Source: Gilliamella sp. N-G2 (GTDB lineage Bacteria > Pseudomonadota > Gammaproteobacteria > Enterobacterales > Orbaceae). From it: DNA of 64,000 bases. Positions 9,651-21,796 of the stretch are shown here, in pieces. The stretch is taken from NCBI RefSeq assembly GCF_002142215.1, contig NZ_NAST01000001.1, forward strand, positions 62,001 to 126,000, written 5' to 3'. A program made the position numbers and the translations under genes. How positions within the stretch are numbered: position 1 is the stretch's first letter; each line of letters begins with the position of its first letter. The notes beneath the pieces were generated by a model, which was not told where the DNA came from, did no database searches, and worked only from the letters and a program-made list of their open reading frames with translations.

Positions 9651-10718
9651 ATGTTACAAAAATATTTATTTATCGACCGTGATGGAACGCTAATTGTTGA
9701 ACCGCCTATTGATTTTCAAGTTGATAGTTTTGAAAAACTTGCGTTTGAACCTAATGTGATCCCGGCGCTGCTTAAACTACAAGCAGCTGGTTATAAATTA
9801 GTGATGGTGACCAATCAAGATGGATTAGGAACCAGTAGTTATCCGCAAGCTGATTTTGATGGACCGCATAATTTAATGATGCAAATATTCGAATCACAAG
9901 GAGTTAACTTTGAAGAAGTACTAATCTGCCCTCATTTTCCTCAAGATAATTGTGAATGTCGTAAACCGAAAATCACTTTAGTTCTACCTTATTTAACCAG
10001 TGGTAAGTTAGATAAACAAAATAGTTACGTTATCGGTGACAGGGTAACAGATATGCAACTTGCTGAAAATATGCAAATAAAAGGATTACACTATAATCCA
10101 GAAACACTTAATTGGAATGAAATAGCCCAACGTTTAACCACTGCAGATCGTTATGCCAAAGTCGAACGAAATACCAAAGAAACCAAAATTTTAGTTGAAG
10201 TTTGGTTAGATAGACAAGGTGGCAGTCAAATTAATACCGGCATTGGTTTTTTTGATCATATGCTTGACCAAATCGCCACTCATGGCGGTATCAAATTAAA
10301 CATTCAAGTAGAAGGCGATTTACATATAGATGATCACCACACTATTGAAGATACTGGTCTTGCCTTAGGCGAAGCGCTAAAAAAAGCACTTGGCGATAAA
10401 CGAGGTATCACTCGTTATGCATCAGTTATTCCAATGGATGAGTGTTTAGCGAAATGTGCAATGGATATTTCAGGCCGCCCTTATCTAGTGTTCTCTGCGC
10501 AATTTAGTGATCCGAAAGTTGGTGATATGAGCACGCAAATGGTCGAGCATTTCTTCTATTCTTTGAGTTATGCGATGGCAATTACTTTACATATTGAAAC
10601 AACTGGTGACAACGATCATCACCGAATCGAAAGTTTGTTTAAAGCTTTTGCGCGTACACTTAAACAAGCGATTAAAATTGAAAGTGACAGATTACCTAGC
10701 TCGAAAGGGGTGTTATAG
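9651..10718 (+). CDS. hisB: bifunctional HisB (phosphatase/dehydratase)
   Basis: A fused enzyme of 355 residues, the same length as in E. coli. The N-terminal HAD-type histidinol-phosphatase (about 1-165) has FIDRDGTLI and the zinc loop [14 protein letters not shown]. The C-terminal imidazoleglycerol-phosphate dehydratase (about 170-355) has [14 protein letters not shown] and the metal motifs DDHHTIEDT and DNDHHRIES. It catalyses steps six and eight of the pathway. It ends one base before the hisH start, so translation is probably coupled. Confidence 0.98.
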   Translation: MLQKYLFIDRDGTLIVEPPIDFQVDSFEKLAFEPNVIPALLKLQAAGYKLVMVTNQDGLGTSSYPQADFDGPHNLMMQIFESQGVNFEEVLICPHFPQDNCECRKPKITLVLPYLTSGKLDKQNSYVIGDRVTDMQLAENMQIKGLHYNPETLNWNEIAQRLTTADRYAKVERNTKETKILVEVWLDRQGGSQINTGIGFFDHMLDQIATHGGIKLNIQVEGDLHIDDHHTIEDTGLALGEALKKALGDKRGITRYASVIPMDECLAKCAMDISGRPYLVFSAQFSDPKVGDMSTQMVEHFFYSLSYAMAITLHIETTGDNDHHRIESLFKAFARTLKQAIKIESDRLPSSKGVL

Positions 10719-12812
<2,094 letters not shown>

Positions 12813-12819
<7 letters not shown>

Positions 12820-13439
12820 CTCAACATTCCCAAATACAAATAGATACCAAACAACTTGATTGGCAAAAAGTCGATAATTTAATGCCAGTTATTATTCAGC
12901 ACTATGTATCTGGCGAAGTACTGATGCTTGGTTATATGAATCAAGAGGCTTTAGCTCAAACCCAAAGCAGTGGAAAAGTCACCTTTTATTCTCGCTCCAA
13001 ACAACGTTTATGGACCAAAGGCGAAACCTCGGGTAACTTTTTAAATGTAGTTAGTATCTCATCCGATTGTGATAACGATACGCTGTTAATCTTAGTCAAC
13101 CCAATCGGACCAACTTGTCATACCGGAGCAAATAGCTGCTTCACCAATTGCAAAACTGAGTGGGGCTTTCTATATGATTTAGAGCAATTGTTGGGGGCTC
13201 GTAAACAAGCCGATCCGCAATCCTCTTATACCGCAAAACTCTACCATGACGGTACTAAACGTATTGCCCAAAAAGTGGGAGAAGAAGGCGTTGAAACTGC
13301 GCTTGCAGCCACGGTACACGATAAAGAAGAGTTAAAAAATGAATCAGCTGATTTAATTTATCACTTACTCGTGCTACTGCAAGATCAAAACCTTGCTCTA
13401 AAAGATGTGATCGGTATTTTAAAAGCTAGACATAAATAA
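12813..13439 (+). CDS. hisI: bifunctional HisI (HisIE)
   Basis: 208 residues. The N-terminal phosphoribosyl-AMP cyclohydrolase (about 1-115) has the metal/catalytic stretch [11 protein letters not shown] and the cysteine pair in [12 protein letters not shown]. The C-terminal phosphoribosyl-ATP pyrophosphohydrolase (about 120-208) has [11 protein letters not shown] and the [10 protein letters not shown] helix. The two domains perform steps two and three of the pathway. It is the last gene of the his operon and is followed by a hairpin. Confidence 0.97.
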
Positions 13440-13443
13440 CCAC

Positions 13444-13478
13444 CAAAAAAACCAAGCACACTATTCGCTGCTTGGTTT
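13444..13478. terminator. bidirectional terminator, his operon/cysB
   Basis: A 9-bp stem AACCAAGCA / TGCTTGGTT (13450-13458, 13469-13477). The A run on its left gives a good T tract for minus-strand transcripts, so it suits cysB best. It probably also ends the his operon, because the two units converge here. Confidence 0.7.
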
Positions 13479-13512
13479 GCTAAACTTTATTAGCCACAAA
13501 TGACCAATAGTT

Positions 13513-14484
13513 TTATCTAACAGGTAACTTGACGCCATTAAACATAGCTTGCACAGCGATATTATTTTCACAGAGACTAAGTTTATCGATGGTTTGTCTA
13601 TTTAAATGTGGTGAAAATTGGCTAATAAAATCGTACATATAGTTACGCAAAAACAGAGAACGTGCAAATGCGATATAAGTGGTACTGTAGGGGAAGATAT
13701 GGCCAGCATTAAGTACCACAAACTCACTATCAGAGCTCTCATTTACCGCCATCTTAGCAACAATGCCAACACCAACACCTAACTTAACATAGGTCTTAAT
13801 TAAATCAGCATCAGTGGTGCTAAATACAATATTAGGTACTTGATTAGCCTTAATAAATGCTTGATTTAGGTCAGAACCGTCATTAGAAAAGTCGTAACTG
13901 ACTAATGGATAGTTAGATAATTCTTCGATTGTGATTAGCTTACTTTTGGCTAAAGGATGATCTTTCATAACAATCACCGCTTGGTTCCAGTGATAACAAG
14001 GTAAAGCAATCATATCATCACTAAGATCTGACAAATCAGTAACTATAGCAAAGTCCGCTTGTCCGGTTTGTGCTTGCAAGAGACATTGAGCGGATGAACC
14101 TTGCTCCATATGAAGGGTGATACTTGGATATTGCAGCATAAATTGCTGGATAACCAATGGTAAAGTATACCGAGCTTGAGTATAAGTGGTGGTAATTGTT
14201 AATGAGCCTTGATTTGGTTGACTAAACTCTTTAGCTAGAATTTTAATATCTTGTGCTTTATTTAAAATCTCACGGGCTAAAGCAATAATTTGCTCACCAA
14301 CTGGCGTAACTTCTGAAAGATGTTTACCTACACGGGTAAAGATTTGTACATTGAGCTCGTCTTCCAATAATTTAATCTGCTTACTAATCCCTGGTTGCGA
14401 GGTATACAGTTTTTCAGAGGTAAGAGAGACATTGAGATCGTTATTGACGACCTCAACAATATAACGCAGTTGTTGCAACTTCAT
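13513..14484 (-). CDS. cysB: cysteine regulon activator CysB
   Basis: A LysR-type activator of sulfur assimilation that responds to N-acetylserine. The 323 residues align along the whole length with E. coli CysB (324). Shared parts include MKLQQLRYIVEVVN, LYTSQPGISKQIKLLEDEL, MLPCYHWN-like LPCYHWNQAV, DADLIKTYVKLGVGVGI and a C-terminus ending VMFNGVKLPVR-like. ATG 14484 follows GGAGCC; the frame extends nine codons further, but MKLQQLRY is the family start. Adjacent to topA, as in enterobacteria. Confidence 0.95.
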   Translation of the reverse strand: MKLQQLRYIVEVVNNDLNVSLTSEKLYTSQPGISKQIKLLEDELNVQIFTRVGKHLSEVTPVGEQIIALAREILNKAQDIKILAKEFSQPNQGSLTITTTYTQARYTLPLVIQQFMLQYPSITLHMEQGSSAQCLLQAQTGQADFAIVTDLSDLSDDMIALPCYHWNQAVIVMKDHPLAKSKLITIEELSNYPLVSYDFSNDGSDLNQAFIKANQVPNIVFSTTDADLIKTYVKLGVGVGIVAKMAVNESSDSEFVVLNAGHIFPYSTTYIAFARSLFLRNYMYDFISQFSPHLNRQTIDKLSLCENNIAVQAMFNGVKLPVR

Positions 14485-14650
14485 GACAAAGGCTCCTTTG
14501 ACCATATACATTTCCCTCTTCTCAACAATAATTTAAGAAAGAAGGAAATTGCAAGGTAATTCCTTTCAAACTTTAGCACAAAACAGCTTTTTTATACTAA
14601 AACGGCTACTTAACCTGATCTATTCTTCAAAAATGACCTGGTGTTCTTAC

Positions 14651-17251
14651 CTATTTTTTACTATCAACCCATTTACCATGAACATATTTCATCAACCAAC
14701 CGGTAGATTTGCCGTTCACTTCAGATGTGACATATTGTTCCTTACTTTTACGACTAAAGCGAACAATACTCGGATTGCCATTTGGATCATGACTTGGGGC
14801 TTCGGTTAAATAAATAAATTTTTCCGGTAAACGATATTTAAAACGTTGTAACTCTTCAATTAAAGGTGCACGAGTTTCCCTAGATTTAGGAAAATTATGA
14901 GCCGCTAAAAAGATACCTGATGCACCATCTCTTAGTACAAAATGGGCATCTGATTTGCTACATTTTAGTTCAGGCAAATCAACAGGATCTTCTTTAGGAG
15001 GAGCCACGTCACCATTTTTTAAGATTTTACGCGTGTTTTTACAATCTTGGTTAGTACATCCCATATACAAACCAAAACGGCCTGACTTAAGATGCATTTC
15101 TGATCCACATTTTTCACATTCAATAATTGGACCATCGTAACTTTTTACTTTAAATGTGCCCTTTTCAACTAATGAGCCATCACAAATCGGGTTATTACCG
15201 CAAATGTGTAACTTACGCTCATTATCCAGTAGATAACTATCCATCGCAGTGTGACATTTAGGGCAACGTTTAAGTGCTCTTAAAGCATTAGTCTCAGCTG
15301 TTTCCGCTTCTTCCAAAATGTTCAAAGTTTCATGTTCAGGAATCAAGTTAATTGTCTGCTTACAACGCTCTTTTGGTGGCAACGCATAACCTGAACATGC
15401 TAAAAATACCCCGGTTCCCGCTGTTTTGATCCCCATTTCACGACCACAGTTAGGACATTTAATTTCCGGTGTTAAAACGAGTGGATTTAATTGCATTCCT
15501 CCACGATCAGGATCTTGTTCAGCAATTTCAAGATGCTGGCTAAAATCTTCAAAGAATTGATCTAAAACTTCGCGCCATTCTTGTTTTTTATTGGCAATCT
15601 CATCAAGTGCATGTTCCATGCGTGCAGTAAAATCATAACTCATAAGATCATTAAAGTTTTCACTTAACCTGTCAGTAACAATCTCACCGATTTTTTCCGC
15701 ATAAAAACGACGATTATCTAATCGAACATATCCACGATCTTGAATGGTTGAAATAATGGTAGCATAAGTAGAAGGACGACCAATTTCTCTTTTTTCCAAT
15801 TCTTTTACCAACGAGGCTTCATTGTAACGAGCAGGAGGTTTAGTAAAGTGTTGATCTGGATTTAAACTGAGTAGTTCTAAAATATCTTCAACCGATACTG
15901 CTGGTAACATCTTATCTTCATTATTTTTACTTAATTGAGATTGCACTTTTGTCCAACCATCAAAACGTAAAGTACGACCTTTAGCTTTTAAAGTAAAATC
16001 ACCCGCTTTAACAGTAAGTGTGATAGAGTTATATTCAGCGGATGTCATCTGGCAAGCAACAAATTGACGCCAAATTAATTGATATAATTTAACCGCATCA
16101 ACGTCGACATCACTAAGATTAGTTGCTGAAATATTGACATCTGACGGACGAATTGCTTCATGCGCTTCTTGTGAATTTTTCTTACTTGTATAAACATTCG
16201 GTGATTTCGGTAGGTATTTATCACCATAGTTTTTGCCAATATAATCGCGAACCATGTTTAATGCATCTTGACTCAAATTTGTTGAGTCGGTACGCATATA
16301 AGTGATATAACCGGCTTCATATAAGCGCTGGGCTAACATCATTGTCTTCTTCACCCCAAAGCCAAGACGAGTGCTTGCCGCTTGTTGCAAAGTTGAGGTG
16401 ATAAATGGTGCAGTTGGATTACTTTTAGTCGGTTTTTCTTCAATATTGGTAACTTGGTATTGCTTGTTATTTAGCTCTGCTAAAGCAATATCAATCGCAA
16501 CTTGATCTTTTGGTTCAAACGCATCATCTTTATAATGCGTGACTTGCATGGTTAATTTTTCTTGATTAGCAGTTTTTAAATCGGCATAAAGTTCCCAATA
16601 CTCTTCAGGAATAAAAGCGTGGATTTCGCGTTCACGTTCAACGACTAATCGTACCGCAACTGATTGAACGCGACCGGCCGATAAACCACGTGCCACTTTC
16701 TTCCAAAGTAACGGCGACACCATAAAACCCACCACACGGTCCATAAATCGGCGTGCTTGTTGAGCATTAACGCGATCCATATCCAACATAGCCGGATGTT
16801 TAAATGCATTTTGAATAGCAGTTTTAGTGATTTCATTAAATACAACGCGGCGATACTTATCATCATCACCACCAATAACATCTTTAAGATGCCAAGCTAT
16901 GGCTTCCCCTTCTCTATCCAAGTCGGTTGCTAGATAGATCATATCCGCATCTTTGGCTAATTTTTTAAGTTCATCAACGACCCGCTCTTTGCCTGGCAAA
17001 ATTTCATAATGAGCTTTCCAACCATTATAAGGATCGACACTCATACGGTCGACTAAGACCTGTTTTTCAGATCGTTTTACTTTCTTCTCAGTTTTATCTT
17101 TGCTGGCTTTTTCATTGCGGTGGCTACTACCACTTACTGGAAGATCTCGAATATGCCCCACGCTTGATTTAACCACGAAATCTTTGCCAAGGTATTTATT
17201 AATCGTTTTTGCTTTTGCTGGTGATTCCACAATAACAAGGGATTTTCCCAT
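14651..17251 (-). CDS. topA: DNA topoisomerase I
   Basis: A type IA topoisomerase that relaxes negative supercoils. 866 residues against 865 in E. coli. The N-terminal Toprim domain starts [15 protein letters not shown]. The active tyrosine lies in [11 protein letters not shown]. The C-terminal part holds three zinc-ribbon modules ([27 protein letters not shown]) and a further domain ending in a basic tail. It is followed by cysB and preceded by matP, all on the minus strand. Confidence 0.98.
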   Translation of the reverse strand: MGKSLVIVESPAKAKTINKYLGKDFVVKSSVGHIRDLPVSGSSHRNEKASKDKTEKKVKRSEKQVLVDRMSVDPYNGWKAHYEILPGKERVVDELKKLAKDADMIYLATDLDREGEAIAWHLKDVIGGDDDKYRRVVFNEITKTAIQNAFKHPAMLDMDRVNAQQARRFMDRVVGFMVSPLLWKKVARGLSAGRVQSVAVRLVVEREREIHAFIPEEYWELYADLKTANQEKLTMQVTHYKDDAFEPKDQVAIDIALAELNNKQYQVTNIEEKPTKSNPTAPFITSTLQQAASTRLGFGVKKTMMLAQRLYEAGYITYMRTDSTNLSQDALNMVRDYIGKNYGDKYLPKSPNVYTSKKNSQEAHEAIRPSDVNISATNLSDVDVDAVKLYQLIWRQFVACQMTSAEYNSITLTVKAGDFTLKAKGRTLRFDGWTKVQSQLSKNNEDKMLPAVSVEDILELLSLNPDQHFTKPPARYNEASLVKELEKREIGRPSTYATIISTIQDRGYVRLDNRRFYAEKIGEIVTDRLSENFNDLMSYDFTARMEHALDEIANKKQEWREVLDQFFEDFSQHLEIAEQDPDRGGMQLNPLVLTPEIKCPNCGREMGIKTAGTGVFLACSGYALPPKERCKQTINLIPEHETLNILEEAETAETNALRALKRCPKCHTAMDSYLLDNERKLHICGNNPICDGSLVEKGTFKVKSYDGPIIECEKCGSEMHLKSGRFGLYMGCTNQDCKNTRKILKNGDVAPPKEDPVDLPELKCSKSDAHFVLRDGASGIFLAAHNFPKSRETRAPLIEELQRFKYRLPEKFIYLTEAPSHDPNGNPSIVRFSRKSKEQYVTSEVNGKSTGWLMKYVHGKWVDSKK

Positions 17252-17280
17252 AATTAAACCTATTTATCCTGTAGTTTAAG

Positions 17281-17745
17281 TTATTTACCGTATAAATTAT
17301 CATCGAGTAATGACAGTAAATCATCTTTAATTGTCGATACTTTAGTGGCATATTGCTCTTTTTGCTCTGCATCTTCAATTAATTGCGTAATTGTTTGTGA
17401 CAACGTACATTTTCGGCGTTTAGCTAAATTAGCTAACCTTTGCCAGACTAGAAATTCCAAATCAATAGATTTTTTACGTGTATTTTGTTGCTCGGCATTA
17501 AAATGCCGTTTTCGCCTTGCCCGAATAGTTTGTTTCATGCGATTATCTAAATCGGGATTTAAATGCTGCTTAATCCAATCAACGACAGCTGTCGGCTTGT
17601 GTTCTAATAATAGTAGTTCATTTACAGCTTGCTCTGCTGCACTTCTTTCTATATAACGAGTAATTAGCTCACCTTCTAAATGTCTTTTTACTAGATAGTG
17701 CCACTTCCAACCGCATTCAAGGTTTTCTAATTGTTGGTATTTCAT
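17281..17745 (-). CDS. matP: macrodomain Ter protein MatP
   Basis: A 154-residue ribbon-helix-helix/coiled-coil DNA-binding protein that organises the chromosome terminus by binding matS sites. It is very close to E. coli MatP (150): [37 protein letters not shown] and [15 protein letters not shown] are recognisable. ATG 17745 is chosen because AGGTGAG precedes it and the family starts [11 protein letters not shown] 20-codon extension lacks support and would cover a matS-like sequence. Confidence 0.95.
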   Translation of the reverse strand: MKYQQLENLECGWKWHYLVKRHLEGELITRYIERSAAEQAVNELLLLEHKPTAVVDWIKQHLNPDLDNRMKQTIRARRKRHFNAEQQNTRKKSIDLEFLVWQRLANLAKRRKCTLSQTITQLIEDAEQKEQYATKVSTIKDDLLSLLDDNLYGK

Positions 17746-17756
17746 AAGCTCACCTT

Positions 17757-17769
17757 GTGACGCTGTAAC
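17757..17769 (+). promoter_or_regulatory. matS-like site upstream of matP
   Basis: GTGACGCTGTAAC matches 12 of 13 positions of the E. coli matS consensus GTGACRNYGTCAC; the exception is A for C at position 11. It lies 12 bases upstream of the chosen matP start. A MatP site there could mean autoregulation, or simply that this region belongs to the Ter macrodomain. One site in 64 kb could also be chance. Confidence 0.4.
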
Positions 17770-17894
17770 TAAATATGATAGTTGTAGCATAAACTCATCA
17801 CACAATAAAGAAAATTATTGCATTTGACAAATTTTTTATAAATCTGCTATCGTTCACCTTTAACTTCAATCTTCTAATTAAGGAATCACGTATA

Positions 17895-19577
17895 ATGGCA
17901 AAAGCCGATGTTATTTATATTAATGGCCACATCTACACGGCTGACAAATACGATACAGTTTGTGAAGCTATTGCAATTCAAAACGGCTATATTATTGCAA
18001 CTGGCACCACACAAGAGATAAATAACACTCAATATGTTGATAATTGTACGATAATTTATGATCTACAAAATAAAACCATGATGCCAGGCATTATTGATGC
18101 CCATTTACATACTTTTTGGGGCGGCATGCAATTATCTTCATGTAATTTAAATTATCAAAGTTTAACTGTTGATGCCACTCTGGCCATTATTCAAAAATAT
18201 TTAGATAACGATTCCAGTAATAATAGCACAAATTGGTTACAAATTCGTGGCTGGTTGCGTCAAGAAGTATTACCAATCGGCACTGACATTACCCGTTTTG
18301 ATCTTGACAAGCTTAATACCACGCGTCCGGTTATTCTATTCTCAAATGATTGTCATACACTCGTTGCTAACAGTATTGCTTTAGAAAAATTTGGACTCGA
18401 TCGTAATACGCCAGAGCCTTCTGATGGCAAAATTGGACGTACTGAAGATGGCGAATTAAACGGAATTTTAGAAGATGCTCCAGCAATGCGCGCATTTGAT
18501 AGCATTTCTAAACTTACCGATGAACAAGCGATAAACATTGCTAAATTATCACAAACAGAATTAAATAAGCAAGGTGTAACTTCAGTAATGGATGCGCGTA
18601 TTACTGAAACCCAAGCCGATGCATTTTTAAAATTACAACAGCAAGATGAGCTTTCAATACGCTTATTTGGTGCCCGTGAATTACCCCCTGATGATGTCAA
18701 TTCAATTGAAGACATTCCAGCGGTAATTGATCGGGTAAAACAGTTTGCTAAACGCTATGATGACCAAAATTGGCAACCTAAACCGGGAATAAAAGTATCG
18801 CATACCAAATTATTTGTTGATGGCGTAATGCAAGCGCCGTTAATGACAGCGCGTTTGCTAAAACCGTATCAATTAGAAAATGAAAAAGATCGCTATGGTG
18901 ATCTTTATTACTCTACAGAAATGCTAGATGCTTTAATCCTTGAATCATCGAAAGCAGGTTTTCACCCGCACATGCACACCGTTGGTGAAGGCGCGATCGA
19001 AGTGGTTCTTAACGCTATTGAAAAAATGCGAAAAGCACTACCGGATGCTGATATTCGCCCAAGTACTGCCCATAATGAACTCAGTGCGATGCATCAATTT
19101 GCCCGTTATAAACAATTAAAAGCCAGTGTGGTATTCTCATTCCAATGGGCTGGTTGTAGCTCGGCAATGGTTGAACAATATCAAACTCTGTTTGGTGCTG
19201 AACGTTATAATGGTTTAGAAGCCCATGGCCAATATATTGATGCCGGCGTAACCTGTGCTTTTGGTAGTGATTGGCCAATTGATCCACTTAATGAATGGTA
19301 TGATTTCCAAATTGCTATGACTCGACAAATTGACGCCGAACACCCACGCTTAAACAGCGACCGCAATTTAACTGCCGTTGAAGTGCTACGTTGTGCAACT
19401 ATTGGTGCAGCTTACGTGTTAAAACAAGATGAATATATCGGCTCTATTGAAAAAGGCAAATTTGCTGATTTAATTATTTTAGATCGCAATCCATTTACCA
19501 TTCCGGCAACAGATATGCAAAACGTCAAAGTACTAACGACAATTGTTGGCGGCAAAACGGTTTATCAACAAGCTTAA
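17895..19577 (+). CDS. amidohydrolase, YtcJ-like metal-dependent hydrolase
   Basis: A 560-residue amidohydrolase of the YtcJ/exoenzyme-regulatory type. Visible metal ligands are the HxH pair at residues 70-72 (IIDAHLHTF), later histidines in HPHMHTVGEG and the aspartate in FGSDWPID. The C-terminal strand returns to the composite beta domain (IEKGKFADLIILDRNPF). There is no signal peptide, so it is probably cytoplasmic. Substrate unknown; relatives act on N-acyl amides and amides. A monocistronic unit with AAGGAA before ATG 17895 and a strong terminator after it. Confidence 0.85.
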   Translation: MAKADVIYINGHIYTADKYDTVCEAIAIQNGYIIATGTTQEINNTQYVDNCTIIYDLQNKTMMPGIIDAHLHTFWGGMQLSSCNLNYQSLTVDATLAIIQKYLDNDSSNNSTNWLQIRGWLRQEVLPIGTDITRFDLDKLNTTRPVILFSNDCHTLVANSIALEKFGLDRNTPEPSDGKIGRTEDGELNGILEDAPAMRAFDSISKLTDEQAINIAKLSQTELNKQGVTSVMDARITETQADAFLKLQQQDELSIRLFGARELPPDDVNSIEDIPAVIDRVKQFAKRYDDQNWQPKPGIKVSHTKLFVDGVMQAPLMTARLLKPYQLENEKDRYGDLYYSTEMLDALILESSKAGFHPHMHTVGEGAIEVVLNAIEKMRKALPDADIRPSTAHNELSAMHQFARYKQLKASVVFSFQWAGCSSAMVEQYQTLFGAERYNGLEAHGQYIDAGVTCAFGSDWPIDPLNEWYDFQIAMTRQIDAEHPRLNSDRNLTAVEVLRCATIGAAYVLKQDEYIGSIEKGKFADLIILDRNPFTIPATDMQNVKVLTTIVGGKTVYQQA

Positions 19578-19596
19578 TAAACTTTAAATAAATTCA

Positions 19597-19627
19597 CTAC
19601 CCCGCCAATGGGTCGGGGTAGTTTTTT
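19597..19627 (+). terminator. rho-independent terminator of the amidohydrolase gene
   Basis: The stem CTACCCCG / CGGGGTAG (19597-19604, 19614-19621) is followed directly by six T. This is a textbook intrinsic terminator. Confidence 0.9.
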
Positions 19628-19631
19628 ATTA

Positions 19632-21038
19632 CTAGTCCGCATCAACAACAACATCACCCTCAACTGCTGGTTTTCGAGTAAAGTGTAAAATCGCAGCAAT
19701 AATAAATGCTCCGATAAACATATCAATCACATACCACAATGCACCTTTAGTTACGCCACCTAATGCGACTAAACCACCAAATGCAACTAAGGAATCAATA
19801 CCATTAATCATACCTAACATACCAGCAATTGCTGTACCCACAACTATGGCGATAATAACCCGTTTTGGATCTTTAGCGGCGAATGGAATCGCACCTTCGG
19901 TAATACCAGCTAACGATAAAAAGAACGCAGTGATACCAAACTCTTTTTCTTCTTTGGTGTATTTAGAACGTGATACCAGTAAAGAAGATATTGCTAATCC
20001 TAAAGGAGGAATTGCACAACACATACGAAACACACCATTAGGACCATAAACACCTTCCGCCATAGCGGCTAACGTAAAAGCAGTCGCCGCTTTACTGCAA
20101 GGTCCACCCATATCAAGCGCAGCAAGAACACCGATTCCTATACCTAAAAATGCCGCATTAACTTCTGACATACCTTTTAAGGTTTCTACCATCGCTTTTA
20201 CAAACCAATCGAGGGGATATGACAAACCATAAATATAGATAGGCGCCATGATCAATAATGTCACAGTTGGAATGATCATCACAGGCATAACCGAAGCAAT
20301 AACCGGATGGACCTTAACAGTTTTGAACCATTTAACAAAATAGCCAATAAGAACACCGAAAATCATTGCACCAATAAAACCGGTAGATACATGATTACTG
20401 CCAATTGGATTATTTACTACATATCCCATAATAAACGCTGGTGCCAAGGCAGCATTACCACCAATAGAGTAAGCCATATATGCCGCAAGCACTGGTACCA
20501 TCATTGCAAAGCCGTAAAGAGCCACTTGTTGCAAATCGGCAAAGAATTGATTACTAGGTAGAATGGTGTCACCACTCACATGCCCAGTCATTAACACAAT
20601 TGAAAAAAGAATACCGGAAGCAATGATGACAGGTAAAAATTTACTAATACCAGTATTTAACGATCTAAATATCTCTTTACCAATACTCTCTTTTACTTCT
20701 TTTTTGGATGATAAGGCTTCGGCATTATTAAAAATGTTAGCTGTATTTTTAACCGCTTCACCAGTGCTAACCTTAATCACATTTTTAAAAGGTTCTAGCC
20801 GTTCAGCATTATCGATCGAAATATCTGTCGCTAACAAAATCACATCAGCACTTTTCAGATCTTGCTCAGTTAATACATTATCAATTCCAGCTGCTCCTTG
20901 GGTTTCAACTTTACAATCCCATCCACGCTTTTTAGCTTCGTTTTCAATTTTTTGTTTAGCAATATAGGTGTGCGCCATACCAGCAGTACAAGCACATATA
21001 GCGACAATCTTTTTATTATTTAAGGATTCTTTACTCAT
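19632..21038 (-). CDS. PTS fructose-family EIIBC component
   Basis: The membrane permease of a sugar phosphotransferase system, 468 residues. The N-terminal EIIB domain (about 8-105) carries the phosphocysteine C17 in CACTAGMAHTY. The EIIC domain (about 125-460) has about nine membrane segments and the family blocks PAFIMGYV and ALDMGGPCSKAA. The sugar could be fructose, mannose or a related hexose derivative. Its start overlaps the end of the EIIA gene by 8 bases, so the two are co-translated. No regulator or sugar kinase lies next to it. Confidence 0.9.
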   Translation of the reverse strand: MSKESLNNKKIVAICACTAGMAHTYIAKQKIENEAKKRGWDCKVETQGAAGIDNVLTEQDLKSADVILLATDISIDNAERLEPFKNVIKVSTGEAVKNTANIFNNAEALSSKKEVKESIGKEIFRSLNTGISKFLPVIIASGILFSIVLMTGHVSGDTILPSNQFFADLQQVALYGFAMMVPVLAAYMAYSIGGNAALAPAFIMGYVVNNPIGSNHVSTGFIGAMIFGVLIGYFVKWFKTVKVHPVIASVMPVMIIPTVTLLIMAPIYIYGLSYPLDWFVKAMVETLKGMSEVNAAFLGIGIGVLAALDMGGPCSKAATAFTLAAMAEGVYGPNGVFRMCCAIPPLGLAISSLLVSRSKYTKEEKEFGITAFFLSLAGITEGAIPFAAKDPKRVIIAIVVGTAIAGMLGMINGIDSLVAFGGLVALGGVTKGALWYVIDMFIGAFIIAAILHFTRKPAVEGDVVVDAD

Positions 21039-21465
21039 ATAAACCTCGGATTTTTTCTGCTACTGTTTGAATATCACTATTTAATAGAACCTCAATGAAA
21101 TCGTCATCAGCCAAGTTAGCCGCCAATTTCGCAATAATAGTCAAATGCTCTTTATTAGCATTTTTTGGTGCACCGATCAGCACCACTAACTTAACTTTAT
21201 TAGCATTATTCCAGACTATCCCTTGATTATATTTCGCTACGACAATAAATGGTGTTTTCACTGCATCACTTTTGGAATGCGGTAATGCAATATTGGGCAA
21301 AACATCAGTTTCCATCTCTTGCTCATGTTGCATAACATCAACAAAGAATTTATTTACATCCGTTAAATAAACTTCGCTTTGTTCCGCCATCAATTTAATC
21401 ACTGATGACTTATGCGTAATAACATCACTCGTTAATTCAACAGGTAAAACGGGAATTGGTTCCAT
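21031..21465 (-). CDS. PTS fructose-family EIIA component
   Basis: A 144-residue EIIA of the fructose/mannitol type. The phospho-accepting histidine 63 sits in NIALPHSKSD, the usual context. It passes phosphate from HPr to the EIIB domain encoded immediately downstream. It is first of the two-gene unit; AGGAGG lies ahead of ATG 21465. It lacks the fused HPr-like domain seen in FruB, so it depends on a separate HPr, such as the one encoded at 23295-23558. Confidence 0.9.
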   Translation of the reverse strand: MEPIPVLPVELTSDVITHKSSVIKLMAEQSEVYLTDVNKFFVDVMQHEQEMETDVLPNIALPHSKSDAVKTPFIVVAKYNQGIVWNNANKVKLVVLIGAPKNANKEHLTIIAKLAANLADDDFIEVLLNSDIQTVAEKIRGLYE

Positions 21466-21689
21466 AATATATCCTCCTAATTAATCACTGTTCTGTGTAC
21501 AATCTTTATACATGATTTTTAAGTAAAAATATAACTGTTTATAAAAAATTGGATAATTAGCTGATCAACGAATAAATGTGCCAATCCAACCTAGTAATAA
21601 CACTATTGAACCAATTATTTTTGATTTTTATTTCGAAAAAGCCTGCAAATCATCCGGATTTATAATCTTTACTAAAAATTAGCTTGCAT

Positions 21690-21796
21690 AATTATGATAA
21701 TATGGCAGAATTCCCTGCCGCTTTAAGCGGGTAAAAAGGCAAAACTATACTTAGTAGTTTTTTATTGTTTTTTGGGACAGAGGAGCAAATTAAATC
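21690..21796 (+). promoter_or_regulatory. structured leader of the permease gene
   Basis: The 331-base gap before the permease contains an extended -10-like TGATAATAT (21695-21703). It is followed by hairpin-forming pieces: GGCAG/CTGCC (21704-21719), CCGC/GCGG (21718-21730), and AAAACTA/TAGTTTT (21741-21761) with a T run, which looks like a weak terminator. GAGGAG precedes ATG 21797. The order suggests an attenuated 5' leader, but I do not recognise a known riboswitch. The part from 21466 to 21690 shows nothing clear beyond the PTS promoter region. Confidence 0.4.

Noticed and set aside
10036..10048. GTGACAGGGTAAC in hisB as a matS site
   Set aside because: Two mismatches to the consensus, including the Y position; likely chance.
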